From the NCBI RefSeq assembly GCF_023156285.1, contig NZ_JAKZAJ010000002.1:1-64000 (forward strand): a stretch of DNA of 64,000 nt, read 5' to 3'. The first letter of the stretch is position 1, and each line of letters starts with the position of its first letter. Under the pieces are notes generated by a model, which was given only the letters and a program-made list of their open reading frames with translations, was not told the DNA's origin and did not search any database. Shown here piece after piece: positions 18,323-28,500 of the stretch. The stretch comes from Marinobacter koreensis. GTDB lineage: Bacteria; Pseudomonadota; Gammaproteobacteria; Pseudomonadales; Oleiphilaceae. The position numbers and the translations under genes are program-made.

Positions 18323-20205
18323 CAGATCAGAGCCCTACACCTGAAAAAACAGGGGTTACAGAGGTTACAGGGGTTACACCCAGTAATGGCGCGGGCTGTA
18401 GCCGTAACCCCGAAAAAAAGGCCGGGGTTACAGGGGTTACAATTACCCCGCTGGCACCCATGGACGCACCGCCAGAGAACCCGGCAGAGCCAGAAATAGA
18501 GCGTTCATGCTTTCTGACCCATGATGATTGGTTCCAACTGAACGGGAAGAAACACCGCCCCGGCCTGTACTGGCATGGCATCAAAAACCCCGGAGAGGAA
18601 AGCCAGGCCGACATAGACGACTGGATAGGGGCACCGATTCACGCCCGCGCCATGACCCATGACGAGCAAGGCAGCAACCACGGGATGCTACTTGAGTTCG
18701 CAGACCCGCAAGGCCGCTGGAAGGTATGGGCCGCACCCATGGCCCTGTTGGCTGGCGGGGATGAACTGTTAAAAGAACTGCTGAAAAACGGCTATCGGTA
18801 TGACCTGAGAAAAAAGGCCCTGTTTCTGCAATGGATGATGGGCCGCTATCCGAAAGAACACATAACCGCCGCCACCTGCACCGGATGGAGCCGAGAGGAA
18901 GACGCCTTTGTTTTGCCGACACACACAATCGGCAATCAGGCAATCCGGTTTCAGTCGGAGCACGCCGCCGCAGACACGTACAAGACAGCGGGCACGCTGG
19001 AAGGCTGGCGGGACAGCCTGGCGGGGCTTTGTGTCGGGAACCCTGTTTTGATTCTGGCGGTATCAACGGCATTTGCCGGGCCGCTACTGCTGAGAGCCAA
19101 ACGGCAGCACGCCGGGGGCGGAGGGATTCACCTTGTCGGGGGTTCTGGCACGGGTAAGACCGGAGCCGCACAGATGGCCGCCAGCGTATGGGGCGGGCCT
19201 GACTATGTGATGACCTGGCGGGCCACCGGCAACGGACTGGAAGCCACCGCAGCCGCCCGGAATGACACCCTTCTGCCCTTGGATGAAATCGGGGAAAGCA
19301 ACGCTTTTGAGATTGGCGAGACGGTTTACGCCCTGGCAAACGGACTGGGCAAGCAACGGGCCGCGCGCACTGGCGGGGCCAGGCTTTCGGCACGCTGGCG
19401 GATTGTGACCCTATCGACCGGGGAGCACACGTTAGCCACCCACATGAAAAAGGCCGGGGCCGGTATCAAAGCCGGACAGGAAGCCCGCCTTCTGGATCTT
19501 CAGGTAGACAACCGCGCCTTCGGCACCTACGACAACTTGCACGACTATCCGAACGGGGCCGCCTTCAATAGCGCCATTAAAGAGCGTTCGGGGCGGGACT
19601 ATGGGCACGCTGGCCCCGCCTTCATTGAAGCCCTGCTGAATGACACGGAAGACAGAGCGGCACAGTACAACCTGCTGACGACTGCTAACACCTTCAGCGC
19701 CCGTGATGGGGTAGAGGCCAGAGCCGCCAGCACGTTTACCCTGATCGCCCTGGCTGGAGAGATTGCCACGGAATACGGCTTAACCGGATGGCCTGAAGGG
19801 GTAGCACTGGAAGCCGCCGCCGATATGTTCCAAAGCTGGAAAGACAACCGGGGCCAGGGCCAAACCGAAACCCGGCAAGTACTGGAAGCCGTGACCGCCT
19901 TCATTGAAACCCACGGGGACAGCCGGTTTACCGAGATACACCCGACCAGCCCGGAGCCTGTGAAGGCCAGCGGGCAAGGCCGGGCCGGATACTGGGAGGA
20001 CACAACCGAAGGCCGGGTATTCCTATTCACCGCCGCCGCGCTGGAGGAGGCCGCCAGGGGGTTCGATAAGCGCCGGATAATCGAAACCTTGGACGCTGAA
20101 GGCTGGCTAGTTGAAAAAGACACCGGCAAACGCTCAAAGCTGAGACGGGCCGGGGGTAAATCAACGCGCCTGTATGCCGTATTGCCACGGGATGCCGAGC
20201 AATGA
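18319..20205 (+). CDS. DUF927-domain ATPase/helicase-like replication protein
   Basis: 628 residues. After a low-complexity head made by 9-bp DNA repeats (TGVTEVTGVTP), the DUF927 domain runs from about residue 60: an N-terminal part, then a P-loop ATPase with Walker A GGSGTGKT (274-281), Walker B LLPLDEIGE, and a sensor-like RWRIVTLSTGE. The C-terminal part (about 480-620) looks like a winged-helix region (FDKRRIIETLDAEGWLVE). Such proteins replace the P4 alpha helicase in many islands. ATGA overlaps at both ends indicate coupling. Start at 18319 chosen over 18301 because of that overlap. Confidence 0.88.
   Translation: MTDQSPTPEKTGVTEVTGVTPSNGAGCSRNPEKKAGVTGVTITPLAPMDAPPENPAEPEIERSCFLTHDDWFQLNGKKHRPGLYWHGIKNPGEESQADIDDWIGAPIHARAMTHDEQGSNHGMLLEFADPQGRWKVWAAPMALLAGGDELLKELLKNGYRYDLRKKALFLQWMMGRYPKEHITAATCTGWSREEDAFVLPTHTIGNQAIRFQSEHAAADTYKTAGTLEGWRDSLAGLCVGNPVLILAVSTAFAGPLLLRAKRQHAGGGGIHLVGGSGTGKTGAAQMAASVWGGPDYVMTWRATGNGLEATAAARNDTLLPLDEIGESNAFEIGETVYALANGLGKQRAARTGGARLSARWRIVTLSTGEHTLATHMKKAGAGIKAGQEARLLDLQVDNRAFGTYDNLHDYPNGAAFNSAIKERSGRDYGHAGPAFIEALLNDTEDRAAQYNLLTTANTFSARDGVEARAASTFTLIALAGEIATEYGLTGWPEGVALEAAADMFQSWKDNRGQGQTETRQVLEAVTAFIETHGDSRFTEIHPTSPEPVKASGQGRAGYWEDTTEGRVFLFTAAALEEAARGFDKRRIIETLDAEGWLVEKDTGKRSKLRRAGGKSTRLYAVLPRDAEQ
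18352..18450 (+). repeat. Forward 9-bp repeats GGGGTTACA (iteron-like)
   Basis: Contiguous units at 18352-18360, 18361-18369 (GAGGTTACA) and 18370-18378; then CGTAACCCC inverted at 18403-18411; then two contiguous units at 18424-18432 and 18433-18441 and a partial inverted ATTACCCC to 18449. They lie inside the first 45 codons of the DUF927 gene and encode a Gly-Val-Thr run. Confidence 0.85.
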
Positions 20206-20783
20206 GTGTTGCCAGCCTAATTGCCCGGAAACTGGGCCAGCCTGTAACCCCTGTAACCCGGAAGGAAAACACCGGGGTTACGGCTGTAGCCCTTGGGGCA
20301 CAAGGCTGTAACCCGTGTAACCCCTGTAACCCCACCAAATCGAGGTACACAGACAAAAACCCGGAGCCGGTAAACCCTGACGCCCTGCTGATGGAGATTG
20401 TCCAAACCCTTCAGGCCAGCCCCGCCAGCTTGCGGGCCCTGCTGGATTCAGACGATATGCGGGACATAGCCGAAGGGGCAACCAGCCGGGCCCACCTGCT
20501 GGCGTACTTCAGGCTGATGCGTTCGGACGGGCACCCGCTGGCGGACGATACACCAGAGCCCACCAGGCAGCCCCAGAGCCGCCCCGGACACGTTGAACTG
20601 ATGCAGGCATGGAAGCCTGCCCATGACGCACTGATTAACCACCTGATGGCCTGCCAGCTCTGTCATGCGCCCAGGAATAGATACTGCCCCGAAGGCCAAC
20701 AGTTGCGCGAAAACTACCACGCCGCTTACGACCGCTCGAAGTTACTCCCAAGCCCCTTAACCTTGCCTAACCCCACCAACTGA
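20202..20783 (+). CDS. Hypothetical island protein (193 aa)
   Basis: Begins by ATGA overlap with the DUF927 gene. The first 45 residues are encoded by 9-bp repeats (PVTPVT, then CNPCNPCNP). The rest has a helical middle (VQTLQASPASLRALLDSDDMRDIAEGA) and a C-terminal segment with HLMACQLCHAPRNRYCPEGQQL, a possible CxxC...C metal site also seen in small island proteins. No family name can be given. Last gene of the replication-type operon; a weak stem-loop follows. Confidence 0.72.
   Translation: MSVASLIARKLGQPVTPVTRKENTGVTAVALGAQGCNPCNPCNPTKSRYTDKNPEPVNPDALLMEIVQTLQASPASLRALLDSDDMRDIAEGATSRAHLLAYFRLMRSDGHPLADDTPEPTRQPQSRPGHVELMQAWKPAHDALINHLMACQLCHAPRNRYCPEGQQLRENYHAAYDRSKLLPSPLTLPNPTN
20243..20333 (-). 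repeat. Reverse-oriented 9-bp repeats TGTAACCCC (iteron-like)
   Basis: Contiguous TGTAACCC[C/G] units at 20243-20251 and 20252-20260, one forward GGGGTTACG at 20274-20282, a degenerate TGTAGCCCT at 20285-20293, and three contiguous units at 20307-20315, 20316-20324 and 20325-20333. They are the reverse complement of the repeats at 18352-18441 and mirror their 3+2 arrangement across the DUF927 gene. Confidence 0.85.
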
Positions 20784-20857
20784 CGTAAAACAACCCTATA
20801 TCGAGTGGTTAGCAAGCAATACACCCCGGTATTGCCCGTTACACTCCGGAACAATCC

Positions 20858-20894
20858 AAGGCACGAACCGACACAGCCTGTCGCTCCGTGCCTT
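20858..20894 (+). terminator. Weak stem-loop after the replication operon
   Basis: AAGGCACG (20858-20865) pairs with CGTGCCTT (20887-20894) around a 21-nt loop, followed by TTACGCTTT. It may end the alpA operon before hsdM, though the T run is poor. Confidence 0.35.
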
Positions 20895-20947
20895 TACGCT
20901 TTATCAGAGAGCCCAAGCAGTAACTTCTCATAGGGAACAACCGAGCA

Positions 20948-22660
20948 ATGAACAACACGGAACAGCAATTCCTCAAAGCCCTGGACGACAAGCTCTGGAA
21001 AGCCGCCGACAAGCTCCGCGCCAACCTGGATGCCGCCAACTACAAGCACGTGGTGCTGGGCCTGATCTTCCTGAAGTACGTCTCCGATGCCTTCGAGGAG
21101 CGCCAGGAAGAGTTGCTGGAACGGTTCAAGGATGAAAACGACGACATCTACTACCTGCCGCCGGAAGACTACGACGGCGACGAGGACTACCAGCAAGCGC
21201 TTCTGGAAGAACTGGAAGTATTAGATTACTACCGCGAGGCCAACGTGTTCTGGGTGCCCAAGCCCGCCCGCTGGAGCACCCTGAAAGAGAAAGCCGTGCT
21301 GCCCGTGGGCACCGTGCTCTGGCAGGACGACGCCGGTAACGACATAAAACTGCGCTCCGTGTCCTGGCTGATCGACAACGCCCTGGAAGAAATCGAGAAG
21401 AGCAACGCCAAGCTCAGGGGCATCCTCAACCGCATCAGCCAGTACCAGTTGGACAACGACAAGCTGCTGGGCCTGATCAACACCTTCTCCGACACCTCCT
21501 TCACCAAGCCGGTATTCGAGGGCGAGAAACTGAGCCTGCACAGCAAGGACATACTCGGCCATGTGTACGAATACTTCCTGGGCCAGTTCGCCCTGGCCGA
21601 AGGCAAGCAGGGCGGCCAGTATTACACCCCCAAGAGCATCGTCACCCTGATTGTCGAAATGCTGCAGCCTTACTCCGGCCGGGTGTACGACCCGGCCATG
21701 GGCTCCGGCGGGTTTTTCGTTTCCAGCGACAAGTTCATTGAGGAGCACGCCAGCGAACAGCACTACGACGCTGCCGAACAGAAGAAGCACATCTCCGTGT
21801 ACGGCCAGGAATCCAACCCCACCACCTGGAAGCTGGCCGCCATGAACATGGCCATCCGGGGCATCGACTTCAACTTCGGCAAGAAAAACGCCGACACCTT
21901 TCTGGACGACCAGCACCCAGACCTGCGCGCTGATTTCGTGATGGCCAACCCGCCGTTCAACATCAAAGACTGGTGGAACGAATCCCTGGCCGACGACGTG
22001 CGCTGGAAATACGGCACACCGCCCAAGGGCAACGCCAACTTTGGCTGGATGCAGCACATGCTCCACCACCTGGCACCCACCGGCAGCATGGCCCTGCTGC
22101 TGGCCAACGGCTCCATGAGCTCCAACACCAACAACGAAGGCGAAATCCGCAAGCGCCTGGTGGAAGAAGACCTGGTGGAGTGCATGGTCGCCCTGCCCGG
22201 CCAGCTGTTCACCAACACCCAGATCCCGGCCTGTATCTGGTTCCTGACCCGGGACAAAGCCAACGGCATGGTGCGCAACGAGAAAAAGCGCGACCGCCGG
22301 GAAGAGTTCCTGTTTATCGATGCCCGCAACCTGGGCTTTATGCGGGATCGGGTGCTGCGGGACTTCACCAATGAGGACATCGCCAAGGTCGCCGACACCT
22401 TCCATGCCTGGCAGCGCGGCGAGGGTTATGAAGATGTCGCCGGCTTCTGCAAATCCGCCAGCCTGGATGAGATCAAGAAGCATGACTTTGTGCTGACGCC
22501 GGGGCGCTATGTGGGTGCTCAGGAGCAGGAAGACGATGGAGAGCCCTTTGCTGAAAAGATGGCGCGGCTGACCATCCAACTGCGGGAGCAGTTTGCGGAG
22601 AGTGACCGGCTGGAGGCTGAGATTAAGCGGAATCTTGGGGGGCTGGGTTATGAGTGCTGA
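20948..22660 (+). CDS. hsdM: Type I restriction-modification system, methyltransferase subunit HsdM
   Basis: Adenine-N6 methyltransferase of the type I complex (M2S methylates, R2M2S restricts). 570 residues: N-terminal HsdM_N helical domain (QQFLKALDDKLWKAADKLR), SAM-binding motif DPAMGSGGF (248-256) and catalytic NPPF (334-337), then the C-terminal HsdS-contacting region. Complete and apparently intact. GC content is core-like. It overlaps hsdS by 11 bp and heads the module hsdM-hsdS-mrr-hsdR. Confidence 0.96.
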   Translation: MNNTEQQFLKALDDKLWKAADKLRANLDAANYKHVVLGLIFLKYVSDAFEERQEELLERFKDENDDIYYLPPEDYDGDEDYQQALLEELEVLDYYREANVFWVPKPARWSTLKEKAVLPVGTVLWQDDAGNDIKLRSVSWLIDNALEEIEKSNAKLRGILNRISQYQLDNDKLLGLINTFSDTSFTKPVFEGEKLSLHSKDILGHVYEYFLGQFALAEGKQGGQYYTPKSIVTLIVEMLQPYSGRVYDPAMGSGGFFVSSDKFIEEHASEQHYDAAEQKKHISVYGQESNPTTWKLAAMNMAIRGIDFNFGKKNADTFLDDQHPDLRADFVMANPPFNIKDWWNESLADDVRWKYGTPPKGNANFGWMQHMLHHLAPTGSMALLLANGSMSSNTNNEGEIRKRLVEEDLVECMVALPGQLFTNTQIPACIWFLTRDKANGMVRNEKKRDRREEFLFIDARNLGFMRDRVLRDFTNEDIAKVADTFHAWQRGEGYEDVAGFCKSASLDEIKKHDFVLTPGRYVGAQEQEDDGEPFAEKMARLTIQLREQFAESDRLEAEIKRNLGGLGYEC

Positions 22661-24098
22661 GCTCGGTCACTTTGCCAAAGTACAGGGAGGATTTGCATTC
22701 AAGAGCAAAGACTTTGGAAGCGAGGGCATACCAGTCATCAAGATTGCGAATGTCACAGGCGGTGGCTTTGTCGATCTTAGCTCTTACGAGTGTATTCAGC
22801 CCGACCTTTACCCTAGGATTGGTCAGTTCTTGACCGAACGAGATGATGTACTGATCGCAATGACTGGCGCAAATGTGGGCAAGGTAGTTCGAGTCAACCA
22901 TGAACAGCCGCAATGTGCTATAAATCAGCGTGTTGGACGATTACAGATAAAAGCTCATTGTGAGTATTCTAAGGATTTCTTTTACTATCTGACCTCTTCT
23001 CCAGCCGGTTATCAACACTTTGTCGGTGCCGCCTATGGGTCTGCACAGCCAAACATCAGCGGAGCACTGATCGAGAGGTTACAGGTCCCAGATATTTCCC
23101 CAGCTAGCGCCAATCAAGCCGCTAGCTTTCTGAGACAGATCGACGACAAAATCCACCTCAACCACCAAATTAACCAAACCCTCGAACAGATGGCCCAAGC
23201 CATCTTCAAAAGCTGGTTTGTCGATTTCGACCCGGTGAAAGCCAAGATCGCCGCACTGGAAGGCGGCGGCAGCGAGGAAGACACCCTGCTCGCCGCCATG
23301 CAGGCCATCTCTGGCAAAGGCGAAGCGGAGCTAACCCGCCTCCAGACCGAACAGCCCGAGCAATACGCCAAGCTCCGCACCACCGCCGAGCTGTTTCCGT
23401 CGGCTATGCAGGATAGTGAGTTGGGGGAGATTCCGGAGGGGTGGAGCGTAACCAGGGTCAACGAAATAGCTGAAATCGTGAAGGGTAAGTCCTATAAAAG
23501 CGCCGAGCTAGAACCTTCACAAACAGCCTTGGTGACCTTGAAATCCTTTAACCGGGGAGGCGGCTACCGGCTTGATGGCCTGAAAGAATACACTGGGAAA
23601 TATAAGTCACAGCAGGAGGTGATGGCAGGTGATTTAATCATTGCCTACACGGACGTAACTCAAGCTGCCGATGTGATTGGTAAGCCAGCAATGGTCATTG
23701 GAGATGAGAGGTATGAGCACCTAGTAATATCACTAGACGTTGCTGTAATTCGCCCCGTCGACTTGGCCCTTAAACCTTACCTATATGGTCTCGCCAAGAC
23801 GGATACGTTTCAGTATCACACGAAGGCACATACAACGGGCACGACTGTTCTGCATCTAGCAAAGAACGCAGTACCAGAGTATCCGCTCGCGTTGCCCTCG
23901 AAAGCTCTGATTGATGCTTACGCAGGTCAGGCAACCCCGTTATTCACTCTTATTAATGAAAAAGTACAAGAGAGCCGTTCGTTGGAGTCGCTACGGGACA
24001 CTTTATTGCCAAAGCTCCTGTCGGGTGAGCTCTCCATGCCCAGCACGATAGATCAACTTGTAGCAGAGCCGCAAAGAGCAGAGCGGGAGGTAACTTGA
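22650..24098 (+). CDS. hsdS: Type I restriction-modification system, specificity subunit HsdS
   Basis: DNA recognition subunit. 482 residues in two target-recognition halves: TRD1 (about 1-165), central conserved helices (DDKIHLNHQINQTLEQMAQAIFKSWFVDF), TRD2 (about 265-440) and a closing helix (SLESLRDTLLPKLLSGEL). The start ATG at 22650 overlaps the hsdM stop; a G6 run and GGG precede it. Both recognition domains have lower GC than hsdM and hsdR, as usual for exchanged TRDs. Target sequence cannot be predicted by eye. Confidence 0.95.
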   Translation: MSAELGHFAKVQGGFAFKSKDFGSEGIPVIKIANVTGGGFVDLSSYECIQPDLYPRIGQFLTERDDVLIAMTGANVGKVVRVNHEQPQCAINQRVGRLQIKAHCEYSKDFFYYLTSSPAGYQHFVGAAYGSAQPNISGALIERLQVPDISPASANQAASFLRQIDDKIHLNHQINQTLEQMAQAIFKSWFVDFDPVKAKIAALEGGGSEEDTLLAAMQAISGKGEAELTRLQTEQPEQYAKLRTTAELFPSAMQDSELGEIPEGWSVTRVNEIAEIVKGKSYKSAELEPSQTALVTLKSFNRGGGYRLDGLKEYTGKYKSQQEVMAGDLIIAYTDVTQAADVIGKPAMVIGDERYEHLVISLDVAVIRPVDLALKPYLYGLAKTDTFQYHTKAHTTGTTVLHLAKNAVPEYPLALPSKALIDAYAGQATPLFTLINEKVQESRSLESLRDTLLPKLLSGELSMPSTIDQLVAEPQRAEREVT

Positions 24099-25153
24099 TG
24101 GAACTCTGGCTAACCCGAGCAGGATCTCACGGCGAGTTTGAGCAGAAGTTCTTGGACGAGGGCCGAATATATCTGACCTGGGACGAACTGGGTGAAGATC
24201 TGTCGAAACTGGATAACCGGCAGTCCCTTCTGGCACTCCTTGAGCAGACTTACCCGAATGAAAAGCTGAAACGGTTACAGAACCACAGCAGCCAAATCTG
24301 GCCGTTCGTCAAAACGATGCAAGCCGGTGACTGGGTGGTGCTCCCCTCCAAAAAACAGCCTGTGGTGTATGTCGGGAAGATAACAGGGGACTACGTTCAT
24401 AACGCCAAAGGCCCGGATCCCTTCTTCCACTGGCGATCCGTCGAGTGGTTTGGGCAGGAGATCCCCCGCTCTCACTTTGGGCAAGACCTGCTCTACAGCT
24501 TCGGCGCGTTCATGACTATCTGCCGCATCAGGCGCAACAACGCATTGCTACGCCTACAGGCCATGCACAAGGCTGGCTGGCAGGCTGAGAACACCAAGTC
24601 AGTGATACAGCATACCGGCCAGCCCACTAACCACGATGCCGATGATGTATCCGATGATGACGGCTTCGATTTCAATCTGGCAGACCTGGCCAAGCAACAG
24701 GTGGTCAGCCTTATTGAGCAGAAGTTCAAAGGCCATGAGTTAACCCGATTAGTCGGTGCCATACTCAAGGCACAAGGCTACACCATCTGGCAGAGCCCCG
24801 AAGGTGCAGACGGCGGCGCCGATATTCTGGCCTCCAACGGCATGATGGGCTTCGGTAGCCAAACCATCTGTGTGGAGGTGAAGTCCGGCACTGGAACGGT
24901 GGACAGGCCCACTGTGGACAAGCTCTTGGGAGCCATGTCGAAGTTCAACGCCGACCATGGTCTGTTTGTCGCGTGGGGCGGGTTCAAACAGAATGTGCAG
25001 AAGGACATGGCCAGCAGCTTCTTCCGTCTGCGGTTATGGTCTCAGGATGACTTGCTGGATGAGCTGTTCGCGGTATACGACAAGCTGGACGATGAGCTGA
25101 AGGCCCAGCTGCCACTAAAGCGAGTCTGGACGGTGGTTGCGGCCGATGACTGA
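24098..25153 (+). CDS. Mrr-like restriction endonuclease with N-terminal PUA/EVE-like region
   Basis: 351 residues. The C-terminal half is an Mrr-type PD-(D/E)xK nuclease: ELTRLVGAILKAQGY helix, GADGGADI (Asp242) and CVEVKSG (Glu260, Lys262). The N-terminal 145 residues (LWLTRAG...AGDWVVLPSKKQPVVYVGKITG) resemble the EVE/PUA-type modified-base reader fused to Mrr domains in COG4127-like proteins. Probably a type IV, modification-dependent nuclease. The ATG shares one base with the hsdS stop and has GGGAGG, so it is made with HsdMS. Confidence 0.85.
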   Translation: MELWLTRAGSHGEFEQKFLDEGRIYLTWDELGEDLSKLDNRQSLLALLEQTYPNEKLKRLQNHSSQIWPFVKTMQAGDWVVLPSKKQPVVYVGKITGDYVHNAKGPDPFFHWRSVEWFGQEIPRSHFGQDLLYSFGAFMTICRIRRNNALLRLQAMHKAGWQAENTKSVIQHTGQPTNHDADDVSDDDGFDFNLADLAKQQVVSLIEQKFKGHELTRLVGAILKAQGYTIWQSPEGADGGADILASNGMMGFGSQTICVEVKSGTGTVDRPTVDKLLGAMSKFNADHGLFVAWGGFKQNVQKDMASSFFRLRLWSQDDLLDELFAVYDKLDDELKAQLPLKRVWTVVAADD

Positions 25154-25521
25154 TGCCCGGATTACTGTCGAGGGAAAAGATGAGCAGTATGCACAAACTG
25201 CATATTGCTGAATCAGGCAAAAGGGATCGGGAACTCTCCGGTATTTCCGGAACGTTCGATCAGCGAGCAAATGCGCAGATTCGAAACCGGCAACCGCCGA
25301 GGATCTCTCGGTAGTTGCGCCACTTGCCCATAATCAGGCTTCCAGCCCAGGACAAGCGGTTTTCCGTCATCCAGAGTCCGAAAGAGCACAGGTTCCATTC
25401 CGGAACCCATGGCTAGAGAAAAGCCGCAAGCTCCCGAAGCGAAACCGTTTGCGGAAGTAAATCGCGTGTATTTGCATGGCGACAAGTCTTGAGTAGATGC
25501 GTTCAAGTAAGGAAGTACGAA
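25154..25521. other. Intergenic 368 bp between the Mrr-like gene and hsdR
   Basis: No gene is accepted here. Plus strand: a 44-codon frame from 25180 with a GAGGG site but unconvincing content. Minus strand: a frame ending at 25213 encodes a plausible but unrecognised stretch (LDDGKPLVLGWKPDYGQVAQ), perhaps a relic. The palindrome-like CTCCGGTATTTCCGGA is at about 25235-25252. The region probably holds the hsdR promoter. Confidence 0.4.
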
Positions 25522-28500
25522 ATGACGGAAGATCAGCTGGAACAACAATGCCTGGAATGGTTTGCCGAAGGCGGCTGGGAAATCGCCCACGGGCCTGACC
25601 TAGCACCGGAGGGCGAAGCCCCGGAACGCGCCGATTACCGGCAGGTATTGTTGCTGGCGGATCTTGAGGCGGCTATTCACCGCATCAACCCTCACCTGCC
25701 CCAGAGCGCCGTTGAACAGGCTGTGGCGGTCGTCCGCAAACCGGAAAGCCTGGATGTGGTGATCAGCAACCGGGCCTTTCACCGCCTGCTGCTGGACGGT
25801 GTGCCGGTGGAGTACAAGCGCGACGACAAGGTAGTTCACGACCAGGCCTTTCTGGTGGACTTCGGCGACCTGTCCGCCAACCGCTTCCGGGCCATCAACC
25901 AGTTCACCCTCGAAGGCTCCAAGCAACTGCGCCGGCCGGATGTAATCTGTTTTATCAACGGCCTGCCCCTGGCAGTACTGGAGCTGAAGAGCCCCGGCGC
26001 CGAGAACGTGAACATCTGGGATGCCTACAACCAGATCCAAACCTACAAAGACGAATGCTCCGATCTGTTTGCCTACAACGAAGCGGCCATCATCAGCGAC
26101 GGCTATCTGGCCAGGGTAGGCTCCCTAACCGCCAGCCAGGAACGCTACATGCCCTGGCGCACCATCAAGCATGAGGACGACAAGCCCCTGCTGGAGTGGC
26201 AGCTGGAAACCATGGTGCGAGGCTTCTTCGACCGGGAGCTGTTTCTGGATTACATCCGCTACTTCGTGATCTTCGAGACGGACTCCGACAAGCTGATCAA
26301 GAAGATTGCTGGTTATCACCAGTTCCACGCGGTGCGTGAGGCGGTTCGTGCAACCGTGATTGCAGCTCGGGATATCAGCGGCGATGGTATCAGTGAGAAG
26401 CGCGCCACCTACGGCGACGAGGTTCTGCCGGGCAGCAAGAAAGCCGGGGTGGTTTGGCACACCCAGGGCTCCGGCAAGAGTATTTCCATGTGTTGTTACG
26501 CCGGCAAGCTGCTGCAACAGCCGGAGATGAACAACCCCACGCTGATCGTCGTCACCGACCGCAACGATCTTGACGGCCAGTTGTTCGCCACTTTCAGCGC
26601 CGCCCGGGAATTGTTGAAGCAAGAGCCCGTGCAGGCCGACGACCGGGACACCCTGCGCCGCTTGCTGTCTGAGCGGGAATCCGGCGGCATCATCTTCACC
26701 ACGGTTCAGAAATTCGCCCTGCTGAACGACGAATCCGGACACCCGATTCTGAACGACCGCCACAACATCGTGGTGATCTCAGACGAGGCCCACCGCAGCC
26801 AGTACGGCCTGAAAGCCACCCTCAAGAAAGACGGCACCTACAAGTTCGGCTACGCTCGCCACATGCGTGATGCCCTGCCCAATGCCTCGTTCATCGGCTT
26901 TACCGGCACCCCCATCGAGAGCGAAGACAAAGACACCCGGGCCGTGTTCGGCGATTACGTTTCCATCTACGACATCCAGGATGCGGTGGACGATGGTGCG
27001 ACCGTGCCCATCTTCTACGAATCCCGCCTGGCCAAGCTGGACATCAACCGCGAACAGATCGAGGAGCTGTCCGATCAGGTGGAGGAAGTGGTTGAAGACG
27101 ACGAAGACGTTGGCAGCCGCGAGAAAACCAAGGGCGAGTGGAGCCGGCTGGAGAAGCTGGTGGGTGCCGGCCCGCGACTGAAGCAGGTGGCGGAAGACCT
27201 GGTGAACCACTTTGAAACCCGCTCCAGCACCATCGACGGCAAGGCCATGATTGTGGCCATGAGCCGGGAGATTGCGGTTCACCTGTATAACGAGATTGTC
27301 GCCCTGCGCCCGGAGTGGCACGACGATGATCCCGAGAAAGGTGCCATCAAGGTTGTGATGACCGGCTCCGCCTCTGACCGGGCCCTGCTGCAGCCGCACA
27401 TCCACAACAAGCAGACCAAGAAACGGTTCGAGAAGCGCTTCAAAGACATCAACGACCCGCTCAGGCTGGTGATCGTGCGGGATATGTGGCTGACCGGCTT
27501 CGATGCGCCCTGCTGTCACACCATGTATGTGGACAAGCCCATGAAGGGCCACAACCTGATGCAGGCCATTGCCCGGGTGAACCGCGTGTTCAAGGACAAG
27601 CCCGGCGGGCTGGTGGTGGATTACATCGGCATCGCCAACGAGCTCAAGCAGGCCCTGAAAACCTACACCGACGCCAAGGGCAAGGGCTCCCCCACCCACA
27701 GCGCCGAAGAAGCCTATGCCATCCTGCTGGAAAAGCTGGACATCATCCACGGCATGTTTGCGCCCGGCCCCAAAGGTAAGGGATTCAGCTATAGCGGTTT
27801 TGACACCGAGCCCCGCAAGGTTCTGCTGGCCACCGCGAACTATGTGCTCAGCCTGGAAGACGGCAAAAAGCGCTTCTTGGATACCGTGCTGGCCATGAAC
27901 AAAGCCTTCTCCCTGTGCGCCACCCTGGACGAAGCCCAGGCGCTTCAGAAGGAGGTGGCGTTCCTGTCGCAGGTGAAGACGGCCATCACCAAGTTCACCA
28001 GCGTAGACAAGAAGCTGACCGAGGAAGAGAAGAACAGCGCCCTGAAGCAGATCCTGGACAACGCTTTGGTGGCCGAAGGGGTAACCGATGTCTTCGCCCT
28101 GTGCGGACTGGACAAGCCCAACATCGGCCTGCTCTCTGACGAGTTCCTGGAAGACGTGCGGCAGATGCCCTACAAGAACTTCGCCGTGGAACTGCTGGAG
28201 AAGCTGCTCAAGGACGACATCAAAGCCAAGACCCGCAACAACGTGGTGCAGGAGAAGAAATACGCCGACCGCCTGCAGGAGACGCTGCGCAAGTACAACA
28301 ACCGGGGCATCGAGACAGCCCAAGTAATCGAAGAGCTGATCGCCATGGCCAAGCAGTTCCAGGCCGAAATGGAGCGGGACGCTGCCCTCGGCCTGAACCC
28401 GGACGAAGTGGCCTTCTACGATGCCCTAGCCAGCAATGAAAGCGCGGTGCGGGAGCTGGGAGACGAGATCCTGAAGAAGATCGCCGTGGAGATCACCGAC

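Noticed and set aside
18344-20340. Possible CRISPR array from short repeats
   Set aside because: Units are 9 bp, contiguous or irregularly spaced and inside genes; no 23-47-bp repeats, unique spacers or cas genes.
21221-22579. 452-codon open frame antisense to hsdM
   Set aside because: Shadow of hsdM codon bias; His/Gly/Val-rich with no motif.
22637-22642. G6 tract at the hsdM-hsdS junction as a phase-variation switch
   Set aside because: Six G is short for slippage, and a shift would only alter the last few HsdM residues while hsdS starts after it.
26779-28323. 514-codon open frame antisense to hsdR
   Set aside because: Shadow frame, as for hsdM.
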